DNA of 64,000 nucleotides from Streptomyces griseocarneus. GTDB lineage: Bacteria; Actinomycetota; Actinomycetes; Streptomycetales; Streptomycetaceae. The notes below the pieces were generated by a model. That model was not told where the DNA came from. It searched no databases and saw only the letters and a program-made list of their open reading frames with translations. Numbering within the stretch: the first letter of the stretch is position 1; every line of letters begins with the position of its first letter. Below are positions 54,207 to 64,000 of this stretch, in pieces. The DNA lies in contig PENC01000001.1 in the NCBI GenBank assembly GCA_003674045.1, positions 868,001-932,000 of the forward strand, given 5' to 3'. Made by a program: the position numbers and the translations under genes.

Positions 54207-55563
54207 TCCGTGGGACGGCCGGATCGTCATCGTCGGTGCTTCGCTGGCGGGGTTGCGGGCCGCGGAGACCCTGCGTGCAGAGGGATTCGCCGGTGAGCTG
54301 ACCATCGTCGGGGACGAGCCCCATCCGCCCTACGACCGCCCGCCGTTGTCCAAACAGGTGCTGCTCGGACGGGCACGGGCCGAGGACTGCGTCCTGCCCG
54401 CCCGTCGGGAGACCGGCGCGACCTGGAAGCTCGGTGTACGGGCCGCGGGGCTGGACGGGGACGGCAGGCAGGTGATCCTGGCCAATGGGGAGCACCTGCC
54501 CTACGACCGGCTGCTGATCGCGACCGGGACCCGGGCCCGGCCCTGGCCGCAGCCGGAAGAAGCCGCGCTGGACGGGGTGTTCACCGTGCGGACCATGGAG
54601 GACGCGGGCCGTCTGGCCGAGCGGCTGGACGCGGGGCCGCGGCGGGTGCTGGTGATCGGTGCCGGGTTCACCGGTTCGGAGATCGCCTCCGCCTGCCGGG
54701 AGCGCGGGCTCGCGGTGACCGTGGCGGAGCGCGGCCCCGCTCCGCTGATCGGCGCGCTGGGCGGGACGGTCGGCTCCTGGGCCGCCGAGCTGCACCGCTC
54801 GCACGGTGTGGACCTGCGGTGCGGGGTGACGGTCACCGCGCTCAGGGGCAGCGGCGGCCGCCTGACCGGGGCCGAGCTGTCCGACGGCAGCGCCCTTGAC
54901 GTCGACGTCGCCGTCGTGGCGCTCGGCGCCGTCCGCAACACCGAGTGGCTCGCCGACTCCGGACTCGCCGCCGGTCCCAAGGGAGTCGCCTGCGACGCGG
55001 GATGCCGGGTCGTGGACATGTACGGGATCGTCACCGACGACGTCTTCGTCGCGGGCGACGTGGCCCGCTTCCCGCACCCGCTCTTCCAGTACCAGTTCCT
55101 CGCCCTGGAGCACTGGGGCAATGCCGTGGCCCAGGCCGAGGTCGCCGCCCACAACATGATCAGCCGAGGGAGGGAGAGGCGCCCCCACCTGTCGGTGCCC
55201 GCCTTCTGGTCCAGCCAGTTCGGCCTCAACATCAAGTCCGTCGGGGTGCCCACCTTCTCCGACCAGGTCGTCATCGCCCAGGGCTCCCCCGAGGAGCGCC
55301 GTCTGGTCGCGGTCTACGGCTACCAGGGACGTGTCACGGCCGCCGTGACCGTCAACAGCGCCAAATCCCTGGAGCACTACGAGGAGTTGATCTGCACCGG
55401 AGCCCCGTTCCCGCCCGGACCCGATGCCGCCGACCATGTACCGGGCAGGGAGCCCGAGCCCTCCGACGTCCCCGACCCCCGGGGGCTGACCCATGGCCCG
55501 ACCGTCGCCCTGACCGGTCACCTGCCCGACCGGCGCCTGGTCGTGCTCCGCCCCGGCGGCTGA
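54196..55563 (+). CDS. FAD-dependent ferredoxin reductase
   Basis: 455 residues from GTG 54196 (GGGAGG upstream). Two dinucleotide-binding folds: FAD site IVIVGASLAGLRAAETLRAEG and NAD site VLVIGAGFTGSEIASACRERG; PYDRPPLSKQVL and DVFVAGDVARFPHP are typical of the rubredoxin/putidaredoxin reductase group. It takes electrons from NAD(P)H to the ferredoxin. It has about 40 extra C-terminal residues compared with short members. Confidence 0.92.
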   Translation: MSRDPWDGRIVIVGASLAGLRAAETLRAEGFAGELTIVGDEPHPPYDRPPLSKQVLLGRARAEDCVLPARRETGATWKLGVRAAGLDGDGRQVILANGEHLPYDRLLIATGTRARPWPQPEEAALDGVFTVRTMEDAGRLAERLDAGPRRVLVIGAGFTGSEIASACRERGLAVTVAERGPAPLIGALGGTVGSWAAELHRSHGVDLRCGVTVTALRGSGGRLTGAELSDGSALDVDVAVVALGAVRNTEWLADSGLAAGPKGVACDAGCRVVDMYGIVTDDVFVAGDVARFPHPLFQYQFLALEHWGNAVAQAEVAAHNMISRGRERRPHLSVPAFWSSQFGLNIKSVGVPTFSDQVVIAQGSPEERRLVAVYGYQGRVTAAVTVNSAKSLEHYEELICTGAPFPPGPDAADHVPGREPEPSDVPDPRGLTHGPTVALTGHLPDRRLVVLRPGG

Positions 55564-55589
55564 GCCGTCACCCCCAAGGAGCCCCGCGC

Positions 55590-56825
55590 ATGTCCCCGGA
55601 AACCCTCTTCCGCCGGATCACCGACTACGCCAACCGCGCCGATCCGTATCCGCTCTACGCCGAGCTGCGCGAACACGGGGTGACCCGGCAGGAGGACGGC
55701 CGGTACCTGGTGGGCACCTACTACGAGATCAACGCGCTGCTCCACGACCCGCGCGTCAGCTCGGACCTGCGCAACCGCACCGCACCGGACCCGGAGTTCC
55801 AGCCGCCCGAGGGCGGCCTGCCGTCCTTCATCGGGCTCGACGACCCCGAGCACCACCGGCTCCGCGGCCTGGCCATGCGGCAGTTCGGCCCGCCCCACAC
55901 CCCCGGCCGCGTCGACGCCCTCCGCGACGACATCGCCCGCATCGCCGGGGAACTCGCCGACCGTCTTCGGGGCAAGGACCGCCTCGACCTCGTCGACGAC
56001 TTCGCCTTCCCCCTTCCCGTCACCGTCATCTGCGATCTGCTGGGCGTCCCCGAGGAGGATGTGCAGCAGATGCACCTCTGGGCGGACACCGCCATCAAGA
56101 GCCTGGACTTCGCTCCCGGGGAGGACCCCGGACCACGTCGGCGCGCCTCTCAGGAGGCCCGCGTGGCCATGGGCGCCTACCTGGGCGAACTCGCCGCGAA
56201 ACGGCGCGGGCACCCGACCGGTGACATGCTCTCCGGGCTCGTCAACGACGACGGTCCCGACGGACGCCTCACCGAGGTGGAGCTGATGGTCACCACGGTG
56301 CTGCTGCTCATCGCCGGCCACGAGACCACCGTCAACCTCATCACCAACGGCATGCTCACCCTCCTGCGCCACCCCGAGGAACTGGAGCGGCTGCGCGCCC
56401 ACCCGGAGCTGATGCCCTCGGCCGTGGAGGAACTGCTGCGCTACGAGCCGCCCGTGCAGTTCCTGCCCCAGCGCACCCCGCTCACCGACATCGAGGTCGG
56501 CGGCGTGACCGTCCCCAAGGGCGTGCCCCTGATCCTGGTCCTCGCCTCCGGCAACCGCGACCCCCTGCGCTTCCCCGACGCCGACCGCTTCGACCCCACC
56601 CGCGAGGACAACCAGCACTTCGGCTTCGGCAGCGGTATCCACAACTGCTTCGGCGCGCCCCTCGCCCGTATCGAGACCCAGATCGCGCTCACCACGCTCC
56701 TGCACGGGCTCGACACCCCCCGTCTGCTCGAAGACCCGCCGCCGTACCGGACCAGCCCGGTCCTGCGCGGCTCCCGCCACCTCCCCCTCGCCCAGGCGGC
56801 CGACGGGGTGCAGGCCGGGAGATGA
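55590..56825 (+). CDS. cytochrome P450
   Basis: 411 residues. Heme-thiolate loop FGFGSGIHNCFGAPLAR with Cys353; I-helix LLIAGHETTVNLI (acid-Thr pair as E-T); K-helix EELLRYEPP. Soluble bacterial class I P450. With its own ferredoxin and reductase directly upstream it has a complete redox chain. The substrate cannot be read; CYP107/105-like tailoring enzymes and xenobiotic hydroxylases share these motifs. AAGGAG lies 10 nt before ATG 55590. The MFS gene starts 4 nt after its stop. Confidence 0.94.
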   Translation: MSPETLFRRITDYANRADPYPLYAELREHGVTRQEDGRYLVGTYYEINALLHDPRVSSDLRNRTAPDPEFQPPEGGLPSFIGLDDPEHHRLRGLAMRQFGPPHTPGRVDALRDDIARIAGELADRLRGKDRLDLVDDFAFPLPVTVICDLLGVPEEDVQQMHLWADTAIKSLDFAPGEDPGPRRRASQEARVAMGAYLGELAAKRRGHPTGDMLSGLVNDDGPDGRLTEVELMVTTVLLLIAGHETTVNLITNGMLTLLRHPEELERLRAHPELMPSAVEELLRYEPPVQFLPQRTPLTDIEVGGVTVPKGVPLILVLASGNRDPLRFPDADRFDPTREDNQHFGFGSGIHNCFGAPLARIETQIALTTLLHGLDTPRLLEDPPPYRTSPVLRGSRHLPLAQAADGVQAGR

Positions 56826-56829
56826 GACC

Positions 56830-58071
56830 GTGGCGGAGCGCGGTCGACGCCGTCGCCCGGCCGCGCGGGGGACCGGCCGTACGGCCGTGCCGGTCCCGCT
56901 GATCGTCCTGACCGCGGTGAATCTCCGGCCCGCGGTGGCGGCCGTCGGCCCGCTGCTGCCCATGATCAGCGGTGAGCTCCGGCTGTCGGGTGCGGTGGCC
57001 GGCGCGCTCACCACGCTGCCGGTCGTGGCCCTGGGGGCGTACGGCTTGGTGGCGCCCTTCCCGCGCCGGGCGCCGCGCAGCAACACCCTTCTCGCGACGG
57101 GTCTGTGGCTGCTGACCGTCGCCATGGCGGCGCGGCTGCCGGACGGGACGCCGGTGCTGCTGGCCGGGTCGCTGGTGGCGGGGTTTGCCATCAGCCTGGG
57201 CAATATCGCCCTGCCGACGATCATCAAACGGGACTATCCGGGCTCGGTCACCCAGGTGACGTCGGTCTACACGGTGGCCGTCACCCTCGGGGCGGCGCTC
57301 GCCTCCGCCGTCGTGGTGCCCATCGCGGAGGCGACGCACCACTCGTGGCGGTGGCCGCTCGTGCTGTGGGCGGTGCCGGCCGTCATCGCCGCGGTGGCGT
57401 GGCTGCCGCGCGCCACGCACGCCGACGGGGACTGGAACGAGGCGGATGAGCCGCCCTCGCGCGGACTCGCGACGCGGGTATGGCGCTCCCCGCCGGCCTG
57501 GCAGATGGCCGCCTACTTCGGTCTCCAGTCGCTTCTGGTCTACGCGGCCCTCGCCTGGCTGCCGACGATCTGCCAGGACCGGGGGATGCCGGCGGCGCCC
57601 GCGGGGTACGCCACCGCTCTGCTCAGCCTCGTGCAGGCGATCGGCTCCCTGGCCCTGCCCGCACTGATCCGCCGGACCCGGGACCAGCGTCCGCAGGTGG
57701 TCACGGTCGTGGCGGCCTGCGCGATCGGATTCGCCGGGATCGTCTGGGCGCCGGTCGGCACGGTGTGGCTGTGGACGGCGCTGCTCGGCTTCGGCCAGGG
57801 ACTCGGTTTCGCGCTGGCGCTGGCGTTCGTCGGGCTGCGGGCGGACGGCATCCGGGAGACGGCCATGCTGTCCGCGATGATGCAGGGCGTCGGCTACGTC
57901 ATCGCGGCGGTCGGCCCGCTCGGTTTTGGCTTCCTGCACGACGTCGCGCACACCTGGACCGTTCCCGTGGCCGCGGCACTCGTGGTGCTCGCCTGCCAAC
58001 TGCTGGCCGGTCTGGGCGCGGGACGGAACCGCGTGCCGGTACCACAACGGACCGCCGGTGGATGCGGGTGA
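56830..58071 (+). CDS. CynX/NimT-type MFS transporter
   Basis: 413 residues, 12 predicted helices. Family features: VNLRPAVAAVGPLLPMI in the first helix and GNIALPTIIKRDYPG between helices 4 and 5, as in the cyanate/nitroimidazole (CynX) group. GTG 56830. In the same operon as the P450 system; import of the P450 substrate or export of its product are both possible. Confidence 0.9.
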   Translation: MAERGRRRRPAARGTGRTAVPVPLIVLTAVNLRPAVAAVGPLLPMISGELRLSGAVAGALTTLPVVALGAYGLVAPFPRRAPRSNTLLATGLWLLTVAMAARLPDGTPVLLAGSLVAGFAISLGNIALPTIIKRDYPGSVTQVTSVYTVAVTLGAALASAVVVPIAEATHHSWRWPLVLWAVPAVIAAVAWLPRATHADGDWNEADEPPSRGLATRVWRSPPAWQMAAYFGLQSLLVYAALAWLPTICQDRGMPAAPAGYATALLSLVQAIGSLALPALIRRTRDQRPQVVTVVAACAIGFAGIVWAPVGTVWLWTALLGFGQGLGFALALAFVGLRADGIRETAMLSAMMQGVGYVIAAVGPLGFGFLHDVAHTWTVPVAAALVVLACQLLAGLGAGRNRVPVPQRTAGGCG

Positions 58072-58097
58072 CGGCCGGGGGAGGGATGCTGTGCGGC

Positions 58098-59579
58098 ATG
58101 GAGGCAGAAGAACAGTTCGTCGTGACCACGGCAACCGGCTCGGTCCAGGGGGCGCGGGAGAAGGACCAAGTGGTGGCCTTCCGCGGGATTCCGTACGCGG
58201 CGTCCCCGGTGGGCCCGCTGCGTTTCGCCCCGCCGCGCCCGCACCCAAGATGGAGCGGGGTCCGCTCCGCGCAGCACGCAGGCCCGTCGGCGCCGCAAGG
58301 ACCGAGCCGTCTGGAACAGGTCATGGGAGCGCGGACGCCGGACTGGGACGAGGACGGCTGCCTCACCCTGAACATCTGGACCCCCGAGGGAGCCCTGGAA
58401 ACGGGTGAGCGGGCGCGGCCGGTGCTGGTGTGGTTCCACGGCGGGGGTTTCAGCAGCGGCTCCGGCGGCTGGGAGTGGTACGACGGCGCCCGCCTCGCCG
58501 CCCTCGGCGACATCGTCGTGGTCACCGCCAACTACCGCCTCGGCCCCCTGGGCTACCTCTACCTGCCCGACCTCGGCATCGAGAACCTCGGCTGCCAGGA
58601 CCAGGGCGCGGTCCTGCGCTGGGTCCGGGAGAACGTCGCGGCCTTCGGTGGCGACCCGGAGCTGCTCACGGCCGGAGGCCAGTCCGCGGGCGCGTTCTCG
58701 TCCGTGGCCCTGATGTGCGACCCCGACACCGGCCCCCTGCTGCGCCGGATGATCGTCCAGTCGTGCCCCTGGGGCCTGCCCGGGCAAACCCCGGACGAGG
58801 CCGCCGAAGCGGCGGCCGCCTACCTGCGCCTGCTGGACGTCACCCCCGGCGCCGACGCGGGCACGGCGCTGCGGCAACTGCCGGTCGAGCGGCTGCTGGA
58901 CGCCTACGGACGGCTCGCGGCACGGGCGAGGGAAGCCCGGCCCGCGGACGTCGCACCGCCGATGTACCCGGTCCTGGGCGCACCCGGCATGCCCCGGTCC
59001 TTCCGGCAGGCCATCGGGGAGGGCGCCGTAGCGGGCAAGGACGTGCTGATCGGGAGTACCACGGACGAGATGACGGCCTTCTTCGCCTTCCGCCCGGCCA
59101 TCCGGGACCTCACCACCCGCCAGGACGCCGTGAGCCTGCTGGGCGACCAGTTCGGCGGCGCCGCGGACAAGCTCTACGACGACTTCGCGGCCCGTCGGCC
59201 GGGCGCCCGCCCGGCCCGCGTCGTCACCGACATCGTCACCGACCGACAACTGGGCGGAAGCGCCGCGACCGACAACGCCACCTTCTGCGCGGAGCACGGC
59301 GCCAACACCTTCGTCTACCTCTTCACCCGCACCCCGGAACCCGACCCTCACGACCTGGGCGCGGCCCACTGCGCCGAACTGCCCTTCCTCTTCGGCACCT
59401 TCGACGCCTACCGCGACGCCCCCATGCTCGGCACCGTCACCGAAACCGACCACGCCCTCGCCCGTGCCTTCGGCGGCGCCCTGGCAGCCTTCACCGCGAC
59501 CGGCTCCCCCGACAGGCCGGGACCGGAACCGTGGCAGCCCTACGCCCCCGGCGCGGCACCCTTCATCAAGCGCTTCTGA
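58098..59579 (+). CDS. type B carboxylesterase
   Basis: 493 residues from ATG 58098 (ATG 58086 also possible). Oxyanion region FHGGGFSSGSG; nucleophile Ser196 in GGQSAGAF (GQSAG instead of the common GESAG); EDGCLTLNIWTP near the N-terminus; catalytic His likely in AAHCAELPFLFG. It hydrolyses carboxylic esters. Probably cytoplasmic because no signal peptide is seen. It follows the MFS gene by 26 nt and probably works in the same catabolic or tailoring pathway. Confidence 0.92.
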   Translation: MEAEEQFVVTTATGSVQGAREKDQVVAFRGIPYAASPVGPLRFAPPRPHPRWSGVRSAQHAGPSAPQGPSRLEQVMGARTPDWDEDGCLTLNIWTPEGALETGERARPVLVWFHGGGFSSGSGGWEWYDGARLAALGDIVVVTANYRLGPLGYLYLPDLGIENLGCQDQGAVLRWVRENVAAFGGDPELLTAGGQSAGAFSSVALMCDPDTGPLLRRMIVQSCPWGLPGQTPDEAAEAAAAYLRLLDVTPGADAGTALRQLPVERLLDAYGRLAARAREARPADVAPPMYPVLGAPGMPRSFRQAIGEGAVAGKDVLIGSTTDEMTAFFAFRPAIRDLTTRQDAVSLLGDQFGGAADKLYDDFAARRPGARPARVVTDIVTDRQLGGSAATDNATFCAEHGANTFVYLFTRTPEPDPHDLGAAHCAELPFLFGTFDAYRDAPMLGTVTETDHALARAFGGALAAFTATGSPDRPGPEPWQPYAPGAAPFIKRF

Positions 59580-59711
59580 CCGGGCACTTGTGGGCGGTGC
59601 CCGCTCGGTCCAGCACCGTGGACGCGGCCTGACCCGAGGGACGCCCGGGCACACCTCCGGTCACGTGCCGTCGCCGTCCTCGTCCGCCCCGCACCGGCGG
59701 CCCGTCGCCTG

Positions 59712-60719
59712 CTACGACGGCCCCGGTACGAGGTTGAAGATCCGCAAGGCGTTGTTCCGCCCGATCTTCACCCGGTCGTTGTCGCACAGGGGCGCGGCGT
59801 CGAACCACGCGGCGGCCTCGGCCATGGTCTCGTAGGGGTAGTCCGCCGAGAACAGCACCCGGTCGGAGCCGATCGCCTCCAGGGCGCAGCGCAGTGCCGG
59901 GGTGTGGAAGTGTCCGGCGGTGGTCAGGAGGAAGTTCTCCTGGAAGTACTCGCCGACGCGGCGCCGCGCCCGGCCCAGGCCGGTGCCCTCGCGCTGTTTG
60001 CGGAGGCGGTGTTCGAGCCGGGGCAGGAGGAAGGGCAGCCCTTCGCCGAGGTGCCCGAGGATGATCTGGAGGCCGGGGTGGGTGTCGAAGAGCCCGGAGA
60101 GCATCAGCCGGACGGCGTGGGTGGCCGTCTCGTGGCCGAACCCCCAGGCGGAGCCGGTCAGGGAGTCGTACCCCTCGTAGAGGTAGTGCCCGGCGGGCAG
60201 GGGTTCCCGCGGGTGCAGGTACACGGGAACGCCGAGTTCGGCGGCCTTGGCCCAGAACGGCGCGTTGTCGGGGTGGTCGAGGTAGCGGCCGGTGCCGGGG
60301 TCGCCGATGTTCGTGTAGCCGTTGACCAGCGCCCCCTTGGCGCCCAGACGGCGTACGGCGCGGTCCAGTTCGTCCGCGGCGGCCTGGGGGTCCTGCAGGG
60401 CGACGGCGGCGAAGAACTCCAGGCGGCCCGGGTGGGCGTCGACGAAGTCCCGCTTGACGGTGTCGTTGGTCTCCCGGGCGAAATCGACCGCCTCGCGCGG
60501 GTCGAGCACGGACTGCGCACCCGGTGAGGTCAGGGACAGGATCGCCGTCCCGATGCCGTGCTCGTCCATCAGGGCGACCCGTTCCCCGGCGTCCGCCAGG
60601 TGCGCCCGGACGTCGGCCATGTAGGTCTTGCCGTTGCGTTCGGCCTCCCCGGTCGCGTCCCAGAGCGCGTCGTTGAGCGGAGTCGACAGATGCTCCTCGA
60701 GAGCGATCTTCCCTTCCAC
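59712..60719 (-). CDS. amidohydrolase family protein, gamma-resorcylate decarboxylase-like
   Basis: 335 residues from GTG 60719, chosen because AAAGGG stands 7 nt upstream; ATG 60737 has no site. N-terminal KIALEEHLSTP (metal-binding E-x-H), VYLHPREPLPAG, IILGHLGEGLPFLLPRLEHR and the metal Asp in LFSADYPYET match the amidohydrolase 2 group with 2,6-dihydroxybenzoate and related aromatic acid decarboxylases. Converging with the esterase gene. It fits an aromatic-acid degradation theme with the P450 and the esterase, although hydrolase activity cannot be ruled out. Confidence 0.88.
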   Translation of the reverse strand: MEGKIALEEHLSTPLNDALWDATGEAERNGKTYMADVRAHLADAGERVALMDEHGIGTAILSLTSPGAQSVLDPREAVDFARETNDTVKRDFVDAHPGRLEFFAAVALQDPQAAADELDRAVRRLGAKGALVNGYTNIGDPGTGRYLDHPDNAPFWAKAAELGVPVYLHPREPLPAGHYLYEGYDSLTGSAWGFGHETATHAVRLMLSGLFDTHPGLQIILGHLGEGLPFLLPRLEHRLRKQREGTGLGRARRRVGEYFQENFLLTTAGHFHTPALRCALEAIGSDRVLFSADYPYETMAEAAAWFDAAPLCDNDRVKIGRNNALRIFNLVPGPS

Positions 60720-60737
60720 CGGCCTGCCCTTTCCCAT

Positions 60738-60973
60738 GACGTCCGGGCATGCAGGAGCCCTTGTGCTCTCAGCATTCCGGAGGGGGCGGGAACGTGCTCC
60801 TTCTGTACGCCTGTCCGGTGCGGGGCCAGTGAAGAGCCGGACAGAGCACAGGAGCAGGGGTGAGACTCGAACCCGTCGAGCCTGTCCGGCGGTTCTTCGA
60901 AGCCCCGGGAACGGCGAACGGGCGGGCTGGCGGTACGGCGCACCACCGACCCGCCCCGTGCCGTGACCGGCCC
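60738..60973. other. intergenic region, no gene recognised
   Basis: 236 bp between the amidohydrolase start and the end of the binding-protein gene, both on the minus strand. It probably contains the amidohydrolase promoter. No repeat or hairpin of note. Confidence 0.4.
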
Positions 60974-61963
60974 TTACCGGATCATGTCGGTCACCTTGAC
61001 CGGGTCGCCCTTGAGCAGGCCGGTGTCGCGGTAGACGTCCTGCATCCGCTCCAGCTGCTCCACGTCGGGCGCGAGCCGCGGGTCCCACTGGTAGGGCGGG
61101 GTCCTGCGCAGGACGTCGGGCTTCTGACCGGTTGCCTCGGCGAGGACGCGAAGGGTCTCGTCGGATGTCGCACCCTCGCCCTGGAGATCCGCCGTGGCCT
61201 TGCGCAGCGCGGTGAGGAACTTGCCCGCCACGGGCTTGTCGGCGAAGGCGCTGCCGAAGATCACGCCGGTGGCGGAGGTGCCCTTGGGCGGGACGGCGAC
61301 CGGTCCGGCCACCCCGCTCTGCTCCATGGCGGTGGTGAACGGCGCGGGGGCCAGGGCCGCGTCGATGCCCCCGTCCGCCAGCGCGGCCTTCATGTCCGCC
61401 ACGGGCAGGTTGACCACCTTCACGTCCTCGAGGGTCAGGCCGGACGCGCGCAGGGTGGCCGCGAGCTGGTAGCCGCCCGCCGCGCCCGGACCGCCCGCGA
61501 CCGCGATCCTGCGGCCCCGCAGATCCTCCGGTCGCTTCACCTCCTCGGAGTCCAGAAGGCGCCTGGAGACCTCCAGGGCGGTAGGCGAAGGTGTCCTGCC
61601 GGTGGACGCGCCCATCGACGCGGCGACCTTCACCTCCAGCCCCTTGGAGAAGGCGTTGAACAGCCCTGCCGAGAAGCCGGCGACCACCGCGTCCAGCTTC
61701 CCCGAGGCGGCGAGCGGCATCGCGTCCTGGCCGCTCTTCACCTTCTGCAGATCGATCTTGATGCCTTCCTCTGCGAAGTACCCCTTGGCATCCGCCAGAT
61801 AGAGCGGCGCGAAGATCGTGGAGGGCATGTGCGCGACCCGTACGGTCTCCGGTGCCGCCGTGTCCCGGCCGCTTCCGCCGTCGCAGGCGACGAGCAGAGG
61901 GGCGACGGGGAGCAGAGGCAGCAGGGCGAGGAGGGCCGTGCGACGACGATGCGGACGATGCAT
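60974..61963 (-). CDS. ABC transporter substrate-binding lipoprotein (SsuA/NMT1-like)
   Basis: 329 residues. Signal peptide RRRTALLALLPLLPVAPLLVAC with lipobox LVAC; Cys27 becomes the lipidated residue. The mature part has the NMT1/SsuA fold signatures RVAHMPSTIFAPLYLADAKGYFAEEGI and GRRIAVAGGPGAAGGYQLA. It captures a small ligand outside the membrane. Ligands of this family include sulfonates, taurine, nitrate, thiamine precursors and aromatic acids; none is indicated. The rare TAA stop of the window ends it. Confidence 0.92.
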   Translation of the reverse strand: MHRPHRRRTALLALLPLLPVAPLLVACDGGSGRDTAAPETVRVAHMPSTIFAPLYLADAKGYFAEEGIKIDLQKVKSGQDAMPLAASGKLDAVVAGFSAGLFNAFSKGLEVKVAASMGASTGRTPSPTALEVSRRLLDSEEVKRPEDLRGRRIAVAGGPGAAGGYQLAATLRASGLTLEDVKVVNLPVADMKAALADGGIDAALAPAPFTTAMEQSGVAGPVAVPPKGTSATGVIFGSAFADKPVAGKFLTALRKATADLQGEGATSDETLRVLAEATGQKPDVLRRTPPYQWDPRLAPDVEQLERMQDVYRDTGLLKGDPVKVTDMIR

Positions 61964-62050
61964 GGGAGTGGGGTTTTCCTTACGTGATTTTCTGTGTGCA
62001 GGGACAGGTGCGCGGGGCGTGGAGAAGCCCGTCGCGCGGAGGGCGGCAGC

Positions 62051-62853
62051 TCACCTCGGCGGTGTGCGCCAAGGTGTCGCCCAGCGGGCCAGGAGGGTCA
62101 CCGCTGCCGAGAAGAGCCCGCCGAGGAGCGCCACGGCGGTGAGCCCCACGTACATGCGCTCGGGCTGGAAGAGCGTCCAGGAGTTCCAGATCAGGTAGCC
62201 GAGTCCGCGTTCGGAGGCGACGAACTCCACCGCCACGACGACGACCACTCCGAGCCCGGCCGCCGCGCGGAGTCCGGTCAGTACGCCCGGCAGCGCTCCG
62301 GGCAGCAGGACGAAGCGCAACAGCCGCAGTCCCCGGGCTCCGTACGAGCGGGCCGCCTCCCGTGTGCGCGGATCGATGTGCTGCACCCCCGCCAGGGTGT
62401 TGATCTGCAGGGTGAAGAAGACGGTGATGGCGACCGAGAGCACCTTGGGCGTCTCGCCGAGGCCGAAGACGAGCAGCAGCAACGGCAGGGTGGCGATCTT
62501 GGGGAGCGCGTACAGCGCGGCGAAGAGCGGGCTGAAGAGGGCGTTCATGGTGCGCGACACGCCCATCGCGAAGCCGGCCAGTGTCCCGGTCAGGGCACCC
62601 AGCGCGTACCCGGGCAGCAGTCGGCCGAGCGTGGCGGTGACGTGTGTGCCCAGCTCGCCGGAGCGGGCCATGTCGGCCAGAGCGGCGGCGATGGTGCAGG
62701 GCGGTGGGAACAGCAGGGGGTCGATCGCTCCTGCCGCCGTGGCGATCTGCCAGAGCGCCAGCAGCGACAGGGGGACCGCGATGCCGAGCCAGATGCCGGG
62801 CCGGGCACGGACGACGGCCAGTCGCGTGATCCGTCTGATCGGGGCGAAGACGG

Positions 62854-62857
<4 letters not shown>
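62051..62857 (-). CDS. ABC transporter permease (SsuC-like)
   Basis: 268 residues from GTG 62857, overlapping the ATPase gene (GTGA). Six predicted helices; the cytoplasmic EAA loop is EAARSYGARGLRLLRFVLLPGALPGVLTGLR, as in the nitrate/sulfonate/taurine importers. ERGLGYLIWNSW is also typical. It lies between the ATPase and binding-protein genes, 87 nt before the latter. Confidence 0.92.
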
Positions 62858-63627
<770 letters not shown>

Positions 63628-64000
63628 CGCGGGTACTCCGGCTCGGGGGAGGAGGCGCGGGGGTGAAGAACGGGCGGGAAAACCATGGACGTGCTGCTTT
63701 CGGTTCCATATAGAGAAGGTCGGAAAAGAGGGTCGATATCGCGATGGAATGCGATTGCGGGTTTTATGGAAGCGGGATTCCTGATTCATGGGAATGGTCT
63801 GCGCCCGGCTTCCGGACCGGGTGACGATCCGCACGATCGCTGTGAAACGCAACGGTGTCGCGTGCCGTGCTGTCCGGCGCTTCTCCACTATGGCCGTAAC
63901 GTATCCGCTTCCTCGTCGGTACTTCGGTCCGATGTGCATGGTCCGTTTCCCCTACGTGCGATCCCCCGAAAGTTGCACGGCGGCTCCCTTGGGGCGCCGC
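63628..64000. other. upstream region of ABC importer to window edge
   Basis: 373 bp with noticeably lower GC than the rest (for example GAATGCGATTGCGGGTTTTA near 63747). No gene recognised on either strand. It should contain the promoter of the importer operon and the start of whatever lies to the right. Confidence 0.45.

Overview
The window is very high-GC actinobacterial DNA. The gene content, the short overlapping start/stop junctions (ATGA/GTGA), the many GTG starts and a complete hopanoid locus next to an SCO6745-family gene all point to a Streptomyces chromosome. I inferred this from protein families and gene order; no database was searched.

Left part (1-14.5 kb), mostly single genes: the 3' end of a Pls/PosA-type NRPS-like membrane synthetase, a Tat-exported M1 metallopeptidase, a pentapeptide-repeat protein, Tex, an SCO6745-family protein, a GlxA-type regulator followed by a DJ-1/PfpI enzyme, an enoyl-CoA hydratase/isomerase homolog, an HdeD-type membrane protein, a small HATPase, isopentenyl-diphosphate isomerase (idi) and galE.

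14.9-22.0 kb: seven tightly packed plus-strand genes that look like a polymer or lipid-headgroup assembly and export operon. They encode two CDP-alcohol phosphotransferases, a sugar/alditol-phosphate nucleotidyltransferase, a glycerol-1-phosphate-dehydrogenase-like enzyme, a GT2 glycosyltransferase and a TagGH-like ABC exporter. A strong hairpin terminator ends the operon. Its product is not known to me.

22.2-35.4 kb: hopanoid genes hpnC-hpnD-hpnE-polyprenyl synthase-shc-hpnG-hpnH-ispG-dxs-hpnO. They supply MEP-pathway precursors, make squalene, cyclise it to hopene, add the adenosine-derived side chain and aminate it. Two short ORFs with good ribosome-binding sites lead into hpnC.

35.5-48.1 kb: a tyrosine phosphatase, an SGNH hydrolase, a whiJ-like regulatory module (HATPase, XRE/DUF5753, DUF397, SAM methyltransferase), and a three-gene set of a DUF692/MNIO enzyme, a small partner and a TIGR04222-type membrane protein with a cysteine-rich C-terminal tail. 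AlkB, an NAPE-PLD-like metallo-hydrolase and a large Tat-exported beta-propeller/amidohydrolase follow.

48.4-64 kb: a tRNA-Pro(GGG) marks the start of accessory-looking DNA. First comes a small lipid or polyketide-type set (MMPL exporter, KAS III-like protein with an altered catalytic triad, ACP, KAS II). Next is a ferredoxin/reductase/P450 operon with a CynX-like MFS transporter and a carboxylesterase. An amidohydrolase-type decarboxylase homolog and an SsuABC-like importer complete it. Five copies of a 31-35 bp dispersed intergenic repeat lie between 5 and 40 kb. No CRISPR array, rRNA, transposase or integrase was recognised.
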